Shown here: positions 33,124-43,009 of the stretch, one piece after another
How positions within the stretch are numbered: position 1 is the first letter of the stretch
Layout: each line of letters opens with the position of its first letter
Assembly: GCA_006386115.1 (NCBI GenBank)
Contig: VFIW01000010.1
Span: 310,001-374,000 of the forward strand
DNA from: Globisporangium splendens
Taxonomy: Eukaryota > Oomycota > Peronosporomycetes > Pythiales > Pythiaceae
Reading direction: 5' to 3'
Length of the DNA stretch: 64,000 nt
Notes under the pieces: generated by a model
Database searches by the model: none
What the model saw: only the letters and a program-made list of their open reading frames with translations
What the model was told of the DNA's origin: nothing
Position numbers and translations under genes: made by a program

Positions 33124-33669
33124 TTACTCGGTCTCCGATTCTGTGTTGAACAGGAAGTTGTACAGCTCTTGCGGAATTTTTTCTTGGCCAGTGCAGAGTC
33201 GAATCTCTTCGTTGCTGTTGACGAGATCCAACAGCACATTCACAGACCTTGCGAGCGTTTCAGCGACTTTGGTATCCGACGCGAGCAGTCGAAGCAGAGT
33301 TCCGGGCTTGCTGTCGCTGTTAGCGATGTCGTCGATGATGCGTTCGCAGAAACCGCAACGCGTCGCTCCATGCGCCATCTGCGCTTCGTTGTATATTCGA
33401 CCGCGAAGATCTGCAAACTCGGCGTAGCTCCGTTCCGTGCGAGCGATCGCGTGGCGGCTGCTGCCCTGCGGCCTGGACTGGTTGGTTGGGATGCGGTTCT
33501 TGGACGCGCGTTCATACACGCAAACTGCATACCTTCGAAGTCCGTTGGCGTTTGTGGTGCTCTCGACACGAACGCACTCGATTTGCTTGAGTGCTGCTGA
33601 GACTTGGCTTCTCTTGGAGACCCACTCCAGTCTGACTTTGGTCGTTTTCAGGGTACTTGGTAAAGCCAT
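33124..33669 (-). CDS. PX-like small protein, type I
   Basis: 181 aa. LEWVSKRSQVSAALKQIECVRVE, then YAVCVYERASKNRIPTN, IARTERSYAEFADLR (about 76-90), CGFC (105-108), a helix with AETLARSVNVLLDLVN, a Cys in LCTGQEK and QELYNFLFN. It differs from type J mainly by a linker about 25 residues shorter. No lesion. Confidence 0.82.
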   Translation of the reverse strand: MALPSTLKTTKVRLEWVSKRSQVSAALKQIECVRVESTTNANGLRRYAVCVYERASKNRIPTNQSRPQGSSRHAIARTERSYAEFADLRGRIYNEAQMAHGATRCGFCERIIDDIANSDSKPGTLLRLLASDTKVAETLARSVNVLLDLVNSNEEIRLCTGQEKIPQELYNFLFNTESETE

Positions 33670-34356
33670 CGTGGTTTGTGTGTTGGCTTTGTCCGTTAGG
33701 TGAGTGAGTGAGCGGATCGATGGCTTTGTGGCTTGTGCTAACGTAGTTGTGCTGACAACGCCGAGTTTTTGACACTGAAGGAGACAAGTTGGTTGGCCGA
33801 AGCTACCTAGGCTGCTTCCGGAGCCAGAGCAACCTAGGCTACTTTAGTTGTGTTCCGCCTAGAGAAAGTAGAAACGCATGCCGGAACACGCCAACCAGGA
33901 GCGGGGACTTCATCTAATCACAGCATGTGAGGAGCTGAGTCAGCAGTGCAGTGCAGTGGGGCCAAACTGACGAACGACCTGACTGAGCCAATCCACTCGG
34001 ATTGACCTCATCCTATCTCAACATTGGAAGCGTATAGTATACGCTATCCGAATGAGGCTGCTGCCACCAGACACACTCAGCTTATGTTGCTGCAACTTTA
34101 GAAGTCGACTCATTTGGTAGCGCTAGCAAACCAATGCCAGCTTCCGATTCTGTTAACTTCCGACTCGATGTATTTGATGCGCTTATGACGATCCGCAACA
34201 CTACATTTGGGCATGTCGTGCTGCACTTCACTTTAAATTATAACAACTACTGCGGCCACGTTCCATACCATTGTGTAGTGGACCTTGATCTGTGGATGAA
34301 TACCTCCAGGGTTTGTGATACCAACTTGTCGTTGTGCTTGGCATCCAGGTATTCTG
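33670..34356. other. Intergenic between types I and J
   Basis: Contains an inverted pair of CCAAT-like sites around 33985-34000 (GCCAATCC ... CGGATTG); no gene seen. Confidence 0.45.
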
Positions 34357-34977
34357 CTACCTGGTCGCTCGCTCCTGCTTGAAGAGGAAGTCGAAGAGCT
34401 CTTGAGGGATGTTGTCTTGGCCTCCGCAGAGATGACCTTCTGCGTTGTCGTTCACCAGCGCCAGCAATGAGTTGACAGACTTGGCCAGCAAGTCCATCAC
34501 TTTGTCTTCTGCAGTCAGGAATTTGAACAACAGACTGCCAGGTTGGTTGTCGCTCCACACGATCTCGTTGATGATTTCGTTGCAGAATGCACACGGAACC
34601 GACTTGTGCGCCAAGTGCGCGTGGTTGTACACTTTCCCCCGCAGGTCCACAAACTCGCCGAATCTTCGTTCTACTCGCGCAGTCGGTTGACGGGTGCATC
34701 CAGGTGAACCAATGCTGGGCAGTGAGGCTGTTCGAGGCAACGATGGCTCATGGCGTGGACGATTCGTTGGGATGCGGTTCTTCGTCGTGTACTCGTAGAT
34801 CTCGATCTCGTAACAGTGCGCTCCCTTGCGGTTGACTGCGCGCTTAATGGCGATGCCCTCGATGTTCTTGAGCGCCGCTGAGACTTGACCGCGCTGGGAG
34901 ATCCATTCTGGGATCACAGCAACGGGCGTCAGCGCCTGCAACGGGCTTCTGGAGTTGGTAAGACTCGGCAGCGGCAT
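34357..34977 (-). CDS. PX-like small protein, type J
   Basis: 206 aa from ATG 34977; the longer open frame to 35166 adds a hydrophobic stretch not found in relatives and is rejected. It has EWISQRGQVSAALKNIEGIAI, YEIEIYEYTTKNRIPTN, ARVERRFGEFVDLRGKVYN (about 100-118), CAFC (129-132), LLAKSVNSLLALVN, a Cys in LCGGQDN and QELFDFLFK. It is the intact relative of the pseudogene at 32330-32702. An initiator-like TCATTTCC at 35002-35009 lies 25 nt upstream. Confidence 0.83.
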   Translation of the reverse strand: MPLPSLTNSRSPLQALTPVAVIPEWISQRGQVSAALKNIEGIAIKRAVNRKGAHCYEIEIYEYTTKNRIPTNRPRHEPSLPRTASLPSIGSPGCTRQPTARVERRFGEFVDLRGKVYNHAHLAHKSVPCAFCNEIINEIVWSDNQPGSLLFKFLTAEDKVMDLLAKSVNSLLALVNDNAEGHLCGGQDNIPQELFDFLFKQERATR

Positions 34978-35001
34978 GCTTGTCCTCTGTGCTGCTTGTT
35001 G

Positions 35002-35009
35002 GGAAATGA
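35002..35009 (-). promoter_or_regulatory. Initiator-like element of type J
   Basis: TCATTTCC on the minus strand, 25 nt before ATG 34977; a start site here excludes the longer N-terminal reading. Confidence 0.45.
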
Positions 35010-36878
35010 AGTTGTAAATGCGATGGTGCACAAACAGCCACTGAGACAGACAGCAGCAAAAAGCGAGTGGCCACAAGAAAGTCAGATGCTGTTTGCACCT
35101 CAAGTGCGTGATGAAATACGCGCCGACGAGCGCGACATGAATCTTGTGGTCTTCACACGCGACCAATTCGCCAATCCGGTGGACCGAGAGAGAGCCGCCG
35201 GCCTACCACATGCGTCGCTCACGTGTTGTCAGTTGCCTGTAATAGGTGAGGAGCAGCTCGCATCTGTCGACGAGAGCACATGAAGACCAACTGGCTGGAA
35301 GACCGCTCGAGTGCACTCGTCCAATCACAATCGCTGAAGCAGCCGAGTCTGCTGCAGCTTCAAGGTCCAAAAGTTGATTCCGCGACTTGACAAAGAGCAG
35401 AGAGTGCATTGACGAATGACTTGAGTGCCAGCAGCGACTGGACCACACACAGGGCTGTGGGAGATTGCCAGCTCTGTCTGCCATGTTCACATCCTCGGAG
35501 CACTGGCAATAGAGAACAACTGGACCTGTCCCCATGGTCGCGAAGAGCTCCTCTCATCCAATCGTGGAGAGCGAAGCTGAACCGCGTTTCTGAACCAACA
35601 CTCCGCTGTCACAAGCGTTGCCTCCGCTGTATGCTCGATAAAGTAACAAAGGTAGCACTAATATAAAGGCAATTTCCAGAAATAAAAAGGTTTTGAAATG
35701 ATCTTGCATGTGCATGAACAGACCCTTCCAAAGTAGACAAGGATGTGCAAGTCCGGTTTACAAAGGGTATACTGAGAGATTGACTGAGCAGACTGCACTG
35801 CAACAGCACACTTTGTTTGCTTGTGTGTGCGATATATCATGCCGGCTGCGGGGATGGGCTCTCAGCAACGTGTCTGTTTCGATGGGGGTCGCTGGACCGC
35901 ACAGCGACAACGAACGGTCCCACTGGATCCAAAAACGATAAATGCGCAGTTGAAGGCTGGGGGAAGCTGGAGAATATGAATCAAGGACGTGAGATTAGAA
36001 AGGGAACGCATCTTCCTCGAACGCATCAACTTCGCATAAGTGGCGCACGCTCCCATTTCCCTACCGAAACGTTGCGTATCGACATCTGCTTCAGTTTTCG
36101 GTCGGTTCCTAGAAACGCATTGACAGCAATCTGCTGGCGTTCTCTGATTCTCTCTGTCGTAGATTGGACGCTTTTCTTGCATCACGCATCTGCTGCACGA
36201 CATGATCTGTGTCAATCACCCATTGACCCAGAGCGAGCCTCATGTGACATGGCAACCCGCCCCATCTGCCATTTTGAAAGGTGAGATGGAAACGCGTGCC
36301 ACCGACGGACTGGCGCTGGTTTTGTGTGTATTAAAGATCCCGCGGCAGGCGCATCACATCGTCGTGCGATTTCGTGTGGTGCAGTGTATGCACCAACTAC
36401 AGATCGTGGCTTCCGTTTGTATCACCGCCTCGTCCATTTGTGTGCGTTTGCGCTCTCTTGTCCTGTGAGTGCACGATTCAATCGTTGATTCAAAATTGGG
36501 ACGACTGCCTGAACCGAATCTGAACTTTCGGGCCTCTGTGCGCCAGTGGATGGCGACATGTCGCAGTTTGGACGTCAACGTGTTTGGATGAGATTGTGGC
36601 GTGGCTGTAGACGTCAGTGGACGCGCGGCTCTGATTGGCGGAAAGGCGAGCGTGCATCTGTTGAACCTCTGACGTGGACCAGGGGATATGCGCAAAAGCA
36701 CCGGACCGCCACTCGAATCTTCGCGTTCGTTGCACGCTGGACGTGCGTGTGCCTGTGCGCGATGTGGTTCACTGCAGTGCGCATCACCGACGTGCACCTC
36801 TGCTCATTTTGACGTGGCGCTCTATGCTCGGCGTTTGCTCGATTTGCCAGTCTGCCTCTGAGTTTGCAGACGCTCACT
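35010..36878. other. Gene-free stretch of about 1.9 kb
   Basis: No supported gene. A half copy of the 28-bp composite promoter motif (GAGTGCACTCGTCCAATCAC) lies at about 35306-35325. Other frames are short and without motifs. Confidence 0.45.
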
Positions 36879-36980
36879 TCTGAATCCTCAGCCTCGACCC
36901 AAAGCAAAAGCTCCGTGCACACGCACTTTTGAACCTTCGGTCCCGAACCGAAGCAAATAAGACTTCTTGCACACGATGAT
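36879..36980 (+). repeat. Tandem duplication of about 50 bp overlapping a start codon
   Basis: Two copies, about 36879-36927 and 36928-36980, share CTTYTGAAYCYTC, then GAMCCRAAGCAAA, then a GCACACG end. The second copy ends in the ATG of the following gene. Confidence 0.7.
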
Positions 36981-37569
36981 GCTCCAGCCGCTTGCCACTA
37001 TCCGCGCTCGTCCAGTGCTTCGACCGCCAATGCTGCACCGCCACCATGCCGAGCCGAGTGCGGACATCGTTGCCGTGGTCGATCCATCGAACGCGATGAG
37101 CGTGTACCTTGAGATTTGCTTTCGCGCGGAACCAGCTCCGATTACCGCGACGACCAGCCACAGCACCACGAGCTTTGTCTCGACCGAGCTATTGCCGTCA
37201 CCTCTGCCACCATCCGACCTCGAGTCTGCTGACCAGCGCAAGCCTGACTACAAGATCTACCGCTCGCTCGCTGACCTGAAAAAGTTGCGTGCAAACATCA
37301 AGGCGTGCGTCGGCAAGGGTGACCACTGCCACATGTGCAAGAAGATCGCAGCGTACATGACGTACTGCTGGGAGCGACCGCGAATGCTCAACCGCGCATG
37401 GAACGGTGTCATGAGCTTCCAGTTGGACGTGCTCTCCAACTTCCTCAACCAGTTGCTCCGATATGCGACTCAACTCGGTGTCGATAGTCCGGAAACGTCC
37501 GAGTGTCACTGCAAGTTTGGCTCCATCGTCACCACGTTCCTCCAGCCAAGTGCGGCCAAGGATGTGTAA
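36976..37569 (+). CDS. PX-like small protein, type 4 (plus strand)
   Basis: 197 aa from the tandem ATGs at 36976/36979. The first half is divergent and Pro/Ser/Thr-rich. PDYKIYRSLADLKKLR (about 90-105) sits where relatives have PDYQVERRFSEF, so the Arg-Arg pair is lost. HCHMC (Cys118 and Cys121), YCWERPRMLNRAWNGVMSF, a helix with LDVLSNFLNQLLRYA, a CHC pair and VTTFLQP follow. The WERPxM...WNGxM segment ties it to the minus-strand genes at 41580 and 43010. Whether such members still bind a lipid head group is doubtful. Confidence 0.78.
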   Translation: MMLQPLATIRARPVLRPPMLHRHHAEPSADIVAVVDPSNAMSVYLEICFRAEPAPITATTSHSTTSFVSTELLPSPLPPSDLESADQRKPDYKIYRSLADLKKLRANIKACVGKGDHCHMCKKIAAYMTYCWERPRMLNRAWNGVMSFQLDVLSNFLNQLLRYATQLGVDSPETSECHCKFGSIVTTFLQPSAAKDV

Positions 37570-38253
37570 ATGGTGCCGCCAACTGCAGGTGTAGTCGACG
37601 AGAACCGATCGAAGACGCGCAACAGATATCTCTTTTGTTTCCATTATAAAAATGGTACCAGGAACGCGGCGATCGATACGCCAAAGCAATCAGGTGCCAA
37701 GTAGAAGTTGTAAGATTAAGATACCGAAGTAATATACATTGTGTGTGAAGTGAATGCTGCACTGATTGACTCTGTTGATTGGATGAGATGCCTGAGAGCA
37801 GCTAGGAGTGATATTGCACGAATACCAGCATTTTTGACCTCTAATTGCGGCCAGTACGAGCTGTCGAATCTGTCAAGCGCAATGAATAGAATCCTACTCA
37901 CCCTCGCCAGCAGAGCTGACAGACAAGCATTAAGGTGCTGTATGCGATAGTCGGCAAAGAAATCTGCAGAAATGAAGCAAAGCAAATGCAGACATTCCGC
38001 AGCTCTGTTCCTTCGCCGAAGGAAATGTCAGTTCTTGGCGTCCTTTAGTTTGATTGAAACTTTGGCGAACAATGCACCCACCAAGGCGCCAATGTCGCTC
38101 TTATGTCTCGGCAGTTGTGCAATCACTGACAAGTGAACATGCACATGATGGTCCGTAGATCTCAATTTCCTTCTTGTTTGGTCGAGATTGGGTCATCTCT
38201 TCTGGACGCTGGGGACGAAAATCGGAACTCGACACAATCGCATTGGCTGCCTT

Positions 38254-38258
<5 letters not shown>

Positions 38259-38287
<29 letters not shown>
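38259..38287 (+). repeat. GA dinucleotide microsatellite
   Basis: Pure GA run 35 bp before a copy of the composite promoter motif. Confidence 0.9.
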
Positions 38288-38291
<4 letters not shown>

Positions 38292-38320
38292 CTTTGATGA
38301 GCTCCTCACATCAAAAGCGT

Positions 38321-38348
38321 GTGATTGGACGAGATGACCATCACTCGC
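38321..38348 (-). promoter_or_regulatory. 28-bp composite CCAAT motif, copy 1
   Basis: On the minus strand: GCGAGTGATGG, an 8-nt spacer, then TCCAATCAC. About 310 nt upstream of the type L start codon. It contains a CCAAT box, the binding site of the heterotrimeric NF-Y factor. Confidence 0.6.
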
Positions 38349-38627
38349 GACTTGGATTACATGTGCGACTGTGGTGGCAATCGATTTGCTGCTTCTGGCG
38401 GTTCTCGTGGCGACATACGATATGCGTGAGCGATGAAAAGTAGCACATCCACGTAGATGAAGTATGTATACCGAATGCGCTTGCGAATCGATGCGTCCTC
38501 CCTCGCTCCCGTGCAGGTGGCGCTGACGGTCATCCACGTGCATCGGGAACGATTCATTCACGCTCAACAGTGTTCCCACGCTCTTCATTATCGCTTTCGT
38601 CCCGTCCAAGCCACTTCGTCCTCTGTT

Positions 38628-38634
38628 TCATTCT
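38628..38634 (+). promoter_or_regulatory. Initiator-like element of type L
   Basis: TCATTCT, 24 nt before ATG 38658; it rules out the longer open frame starting at 38457. Confidence 0.5.
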
Positions 38635-38657
38635 CCATCTATTCGATCAAAGACATA

Positions 38658-39266
38658 ATGTCCAGCTTTGGTGGAACGCAATTGCAAGAACTCAACCCAG
38701 TCAAGGTCGCACCAGAAGGAGGCGTCAAACGCAACACTGTCCTCAACACGCTCAAGGAGTTCGAATATGTCGCTGTTGATTCCATGGTGACTCGGCATGG
38801 AATGCAGTCGTACGTGATCCAGATCTACCGCAGCACGGCAAATGTCCGGTTGCTCGTGAGCGGCAGTTCGGACGAACTCTCAAGCGAATCAAGTGCGTGT
38901 TCGGCGTCGTGTCCAAGCGAGACGCGTCGACCAGATGCGCGCATAGAGCGGCGATATGCTGAGTTTGCTATGCTGCAAAGTAAACTGCAGCACCTGGTGG
39001 AAATTTCACATTGTTTTGTGCCGTGCGACTTCTGCGATGGGATCAACAACGCCTCATTGTGGGGGCACTCTCAGCGAAGCGCACTGGCGACATTGATCAT
39101 GTCCGACGAAGAGCGCATGGCTGCGTTTACCAAGTCCCTCAATGCACTTTTGCGCGTGAGTGTCAGTCGTTCGAGCTCACAACGCCGCGTGTGCTCTGCG
39201 CGAGTGAAATTGCCGCAATTGCTCCATGATTTTCTTCTCGTAGAAAGATCGTTTGTGCAAGTGTAA
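38658..39266 (+). CDS. PX-like small protein, type L
   Basis: 202 aa from ATG 38658. VLNTLKEFEYVAVDS, YVIQIYRSTANVRLL, a Ser/Cys-rich linker, ARIERRYAEFAMLQSKL (about 94-110, full motif kept), CDFC (123-126) and a helix with AFTKSLNALLRVSV follow. It ends with a Cys in RVCSARVK and LLHDFLL. The linker contains three extra Cys. An upstream composite CCAAT motif and a close initiator give it the clearest promoter of the cluster. Confidence 0.82.
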   Translation: MSSFGGTQLQELNPVKVAPEGGVKRNTVLNTLKEFEYVAVDSMVTRHGMQSYVIQIYRSTANVRLLVSGSSDELSSESSACSASCPSETRRPDARIERRYAEFAMLQSKLQHLVEISHCFVPCDFCDGINNASLWGHSQRSALATLIMSDEERMAAFTKSLNALLRVSVSRSSSQRRVCSARVKLPQLLHDFLLVERSFVQV

Positions 39267-39620
39267 TGCAGTGCTTTTGCTTTGAGTGGAGAAGCACAAA
39301 GGATACTTTGTGGCATACCAATTGTAATGTAGACAAGGACAAAGAATACAAACTATATGAATCATCAACGCCAATGCCAATATAACTCGTGCAGAAATGG
39401 GCTGCGTCTACTTCTGGTAGTTCATGGCTCGTTTCGACGAAGCCTGACGACCTTCCTTCCTCAACGGCAAAGAAGGTCGTCATAGTGACCCATTGCGTAG
39501 CTGTAAAGAACGTTCACATATAGGGATTAGTCCATTAATCTACTCAGCTAACGGTAGGTGAGCACTTGAGCGAACTCGAGTTCTTGCTCACGTTTTATGT
39601 GCGCAACTCGGTCAAGGGTG

Positions 39621-39648
39621 GCGAGTGATGGTCGACTCGTCCAATCAC
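39621..39648 (+). promoter_or_regulatory. 28-bp composite CCAAT motif, copy 2
   Basis: GCGAGTGATGG, spacer TCGACTCG, then TCCAATCAC. No start codon of a recognised gene lies within 800 bp, so its target is unclear. Confidence 0.55.
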
Positions 39649-40230
39649 TCAGGTTACTGCTGGTCACAGGGAAGATGAGCGCTTTGCCATACCACGATCA
39701 AGGTCGCTAGTGCACTCAAGCCTGGTGCTGGATGCAGGCGGTGATGCATCAAGAGCGCTATGTCAAAACCGATACACATACGAGATAATACACTCATATG
39801 AGTTCGTATTCAAAAAGGAATCATCTCGCGAGTTCCCGTGACACAGGAGAATGCAAATCCGAAGCCATCATGAACGCACGATTCTGCTGACGAAACTCTT
39901 GTTGATCTCGATGTCGTCGACCGCAGAGCTGCAACTGGCTCTGTGCGTGTGGTGGTAGAAGTAGAGGTCGTCGCTCCTATCGGCGACGACGCTCGATGTG
40001 CACGTGAAGCGTTCCCACTGCCTAAGCTGGCGTTCTTTGTACTTCTGATTGTTTGTCCTCGTGATTTTTGTTTCTGATTCCAAATGAGTGGTACCGTGTC
40101 AATACCGGTATGTTGAAGCTAGATTCTAAGTGAAACTAGAAAACATTCTAGACAAAACCCTCTTTATGCTGACTGCCTGTCTATATTGATATTTCAGAAT
40201 CATTAAAATCGGCACAAACGTTCTCGATGC

Positions 40231-40258
40231 ACGAGTGATGGTCGACGAGTCCAATCAC
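40231..40258 (+). promoter_or_regulatory. 28-bp composite CCAAT motif, copy 3
   Basis: ACGAGTGATGG, spacer TCGACGAG, then TCCAATCAC, about 245 nt upstream of the GNAT gene start, which is not a family member. Confidence 0.55.
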
Positions 40259-40499
40259 TCCGCACTACAAAACAACGCCAGCCGCTGCACTTTTAGCGCA
40301 CCTAAACGCAGTGCTTGGACACAACAACGGCTCCTGAGAACCAGAGATCTGCTTGCAATTCCTGCGGTCTCTGGAGGGCGTCGCTGAGTCACACTCTCTC
40401 GTGATCGCGACACACGACAGTGCCAGTGCCACTTTCCATTCCCCCCAGCACAGCTCAAGTGCCTCGCCTCCCCTTCATACATTCAAGCACCAGAACACG

Positions 40500-40967
40500 A
40501 TGACGCTCGCTGTGACCCGCGTGAGCACCGCTGAAGAAAAAGCCGCGGCGATGGTATTGCGCTCCCAGGTATTCGTCAACGAACAGGGCTTTGATCCGTC
40601 GGACGAGTTCGACGAGGTCGACGACAAGGACACGACTCTGCACTTCCTGGGCAAAGACGTCGAGCAGGACAAGCACGTTGCCGTCGCGCGCGTGGCGCTC
40701 GATCTAGCGGCGCGCAAGGCGAAATTGAGTCGTGTCGCCGTGCTCTCAGAGTGCCGCGGCAAGAACTTCGGCGCAGCGCTGATGCAGAGCGTGGAACAAT
40801 CGATCGCAGACCACGTCGATTTGTATGTGATCGAGGCTCTGTACGACAAGAAGGGGTTTTACGAAAAGTGCGGCTACCAATGCATCAACGACGAGATCTA
40901 TCTGCAGGAGGGTGTCGAACATTGCATGATGACGAAGAAAGCTGTCAAGCTCGGAGCTCCGCAGTGA
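40500..40967 (+). CDS. GNAT-family N-acetyltransferase
   Basis: 155 aa from ATG 40500. This is a complete compact GNAT domain: an N-terminal AAAMVLRSQVFVNEQGF segment typical of the ElaA/YjcF-like branch, a VAVARVAL strand, and the acetyl-CoA loop LSECRGKNFGAALMQ (about 82-96, R-G-x-x-x-G-A). It ends with the closing strand and helix DKKGFYEKCGYQ (about 126-137). It would transfer acetyl from acetyl-CoA to a small amine or protein N-terminus; the substrate is not predictable. Single-copy housekeeping-like gene embedded in the PX-like cluster, with a composite CCAAT motif upstream. Confidence 0.88.
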   Translation: MTLAVTRVSTAEEKAAAMVLRSQVFVNEQGFDPSDEFDEVDDKDTTLHFLGKDVEQDKHVAVARVALDLAARKAKLSRVAVLSECRGKNFGAALMQSVEQSIADHVDLYVIEALYDKKGFYEKCGYQCINDEIYLQEGVEHCMMTKKAVKLGAPQ

Positions 40968-41579
40968 GAAATAGATACAAACAAGCACTAGAACCTCAAT
41001 ACAAAGAACGAGTTTTGTGCTTTGTCTTTTCTGTGCCTTTTGTCGCCAAAGTCGAAGATGGCGAATTAAAAGTGACTAGAGCATCGAATAAGTCCCTGCC
41101 GCCTTTGTCGCAAATTACAACACTGCCAATGGTACTCGATGGATAATTGCCTTCACTGCAGACCCGACGCCGTCGTCGCTCGGATGTGGGTAATTGCCGA
41201 ACCAATGTTGAATGTCACCGTCCATCAGCGCCTCCATTTCCAGCTGGTAGTGCAGTCGATTGGAAAGCGGAATTGAGCTGATGATTCAGAGTCCATCGCT
41301 TGATTGGTCATCTGATTGGCCAATTATTGTGTGCTCGATGATGGTGGGTCGAGCTGCATATCGACATCGAGTTCGCCAAGAGTGATGCAGTAGTATGTAT
41401 TGCTGTTGCGGTTATCGCAGCTTTATCGTTTTCACAAGTTGTCGGCCACTAAAGTGTCTCTGCTGACTGCTAATAGCCGTATCAAAAAAGACATTGTAGG
41501 CACTACAGGGATTCTTTCTGTGGCAATGGACTCTCTCATTCGCGTTGCAGCATTTAGATATACCATACACGCAAATATG
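40968..41579. other. Intergenic after the GNAT gene
   Basis: A minus-strand frame of 40 codons (41115-41237) reads smoothly (MEALMDGDIQHWFGNYP...) but has no recognised relative; left uncalled. Confidence 0.4.
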
Positions 41580-42155
41580 TCAATCGCACTTGGAAGTCGG
41601 CACCAAAAACGATGAGACGCAGCCCACCACTTGTCGGTGGTAATCGTCGCATGAACTTGGAGTGCACTCTTGGAAAGAGCTGACGAAAGCTACCAGTGCG
41701 TTCATGAAGTGCTCCACAACTTTCGTTTTCACGATCATCTCGCCGTTCCAAGTACGGGAAAACATGGTTGGACGCTCGAAGCAGTGCTCGAGGTATTCCT
41801 CCATCTCTTGGCACTTGGCGCAACGCTGCTGCTGGAGGTTGCTCGTGGTTTGAACAACTCTCTGGAGATCCTCGCGAAGCTGGCGCAACTTCGGCCACGT
41901 GCACTTGCGAGAGTAATGTGTCGCTTGCGGGTTTTCACTGTCGGGAGATGACGGTGTGATGTGGGTGCCGCGAAGCGATTCGACTGTGAACACGTCAAGT
42001 GTGACTGAGAGAGAGTCATTCGAGCCGCACGACGTGGCGTGGATGCGCAGTCCTTGGTTTTCTTCGAGAGCACGCAGAATGACATTGGCATCAACTGTTG
42101 CACTGGAGCGGACAACGGCGACCGAGGCTGGCGTGTGTGCAGATCTTCGAAGCAT
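41580..42155 (-). CDS. PX-like small protein, type 4 (member N)
   Basis: 191 aa. NVILRALEENQGLRIHAT, LSVTLDVFTVESLRGTHITP, then YSRKCTWPKLRQLREDL (about 81-97) replacing the Arg-Arg-Phe motif, CAKC (112-115), EYLEHCFERPTMFSRTWNGEM, a helix with VVEHFMNALVAFV, and VSSFLVP. Over 152 nt coding for the Cys pair and helix it is identical to the next gene except for one base, while the rest has diverged. An upstream composite motif lies at 42528-42555. Confidence 0.8.
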   Translation of the reverse strand: MLRRSAHTPASVAVVRSSATVDANVILRALEENQGLRIHATSCGSNDSLSVTLDVFTVESLRGTHITPSSPDSENPQATHYSRKCTWPKLRQLREDLQRVVQTTSNLQQQRCAKCQEMEEYLEHCFERPTMFSRTWNGEMIVKTKVVEHFMNALVAFVSSFQECTPSSCDDYHRQVVGCVSSFLVPTSKCD

Positions 42156-43009
42156 GTTGAAAGGTGGGAAACTCTGGTGCTGTGCGGAGGATAGGCAGGT
42201 TGCTTTGTAGCGCTTGTCAAATTGGAATATGAGGAGCTCCCTTGACAGAGTTTACGTGAAGTCATAAGCGAAGAGGGAATACACTGAAGAGGTATCTTGT
42301 CATTCTTGAGCATGTCGCGACCACCTTTATCGGCGTTTGCAGACCAGGCGACTCAAGATGATGGTCGCTGTATAGCCTCTGGCACCAGACCAGAGACAGG
42401 CCGAATGCTGTTCGCTGGGAGGTGGGTACGTATACAAAAAGATAGAATCGCCTCGCTGCATCTAAGCACCGCGTTTGGGTGCGCTGAATGATGCCTTGTG
42501 TGATTGACGTCAAAGGTGATGGGCAGAGCGATTGGAAGAGTCAACCATCACTCGCAAAGGGCGAGTGCGTGTGCCACCTGAGTCATCATGCAACAAGATA
42601 CACGTGAAAACGTGAAACACCACACGTGACAGCCACCACCACCAAAAAAACGAAATGAACTTTGCTCTTAGCGAAAGTTAGAAGGTGCACTTGAACAGCA
42701 CAACACTACAGCTTCTTAAAAACGTACTGTCCGCGGGATGCTGTACACGTGCCAAAGCAAGACCGTTTTTGTCGCTATCCATCCTTTCAGCGAATGCAAA
42801 CACAGAAAACCTTGTGCTACATTTGTTCTTTTATTGTTGTTGATCTCGCACAGTGTGAAGGCTGACGGTACCCATGAAAGTAGTGCCATGCTAGCCATCT
42901 GCGCGATCTCGGCATTTAACGAACGATTTTGATTGGTAAGAGCTCAAGTGACCTTCTTAATCTCTCACTACCATACGCAGGCTCACTTGAAGTTTCATAC
43001 CGTGATGTT
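42156..43009. other. Intergenic between members N and O
   Basis: Contains composite motif copy 4. A plus-strand frame (42738-42932) lacks any motif. No gene is called. Confidence 0.45.
42528..42555 (-). promoter_or_regulatory. 28-bp composite CCAAT motif, copy 4
   Basis: On the minus strand: GCGAGTGATGG, spacer TTGACTCT, then TCCAATCGC (one change in the distal half). About 370 nt upstream of member N, in the same orientation as that gene. Confidence 0.55.

Larger units (their letters stand above)
37570..38657. other. Intergenic before type L
   Basis: Holds a GA microsatellite (38259-38287) and one copy of the 28-bp composite motif (38321-38348). No gene seen. Confidence 0.5.
39267..40499. 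other. Intergenic with two composite motifs
   Basis: No gene is supported. A minus-strand frame (39868-40083) contains DDIEINKSFV, a weak echo of the EINHTRV strand of type 1, but it is too short and out of order to be called a fragment. Confidence 0.45.

Noticed and set aside
34978..35166. Possible signal peptide upstream of type J
   Set aside because: The hydrophobic stretch appears only in the unsupported extension; the initiator at 35002-35009 places the transcript start inside it.
39868..40083. Short minus frame with DDIEINK, considered as a type 1 fragment
   Set aside because: Only five to six residues agree and the following strand is in the wrong order.
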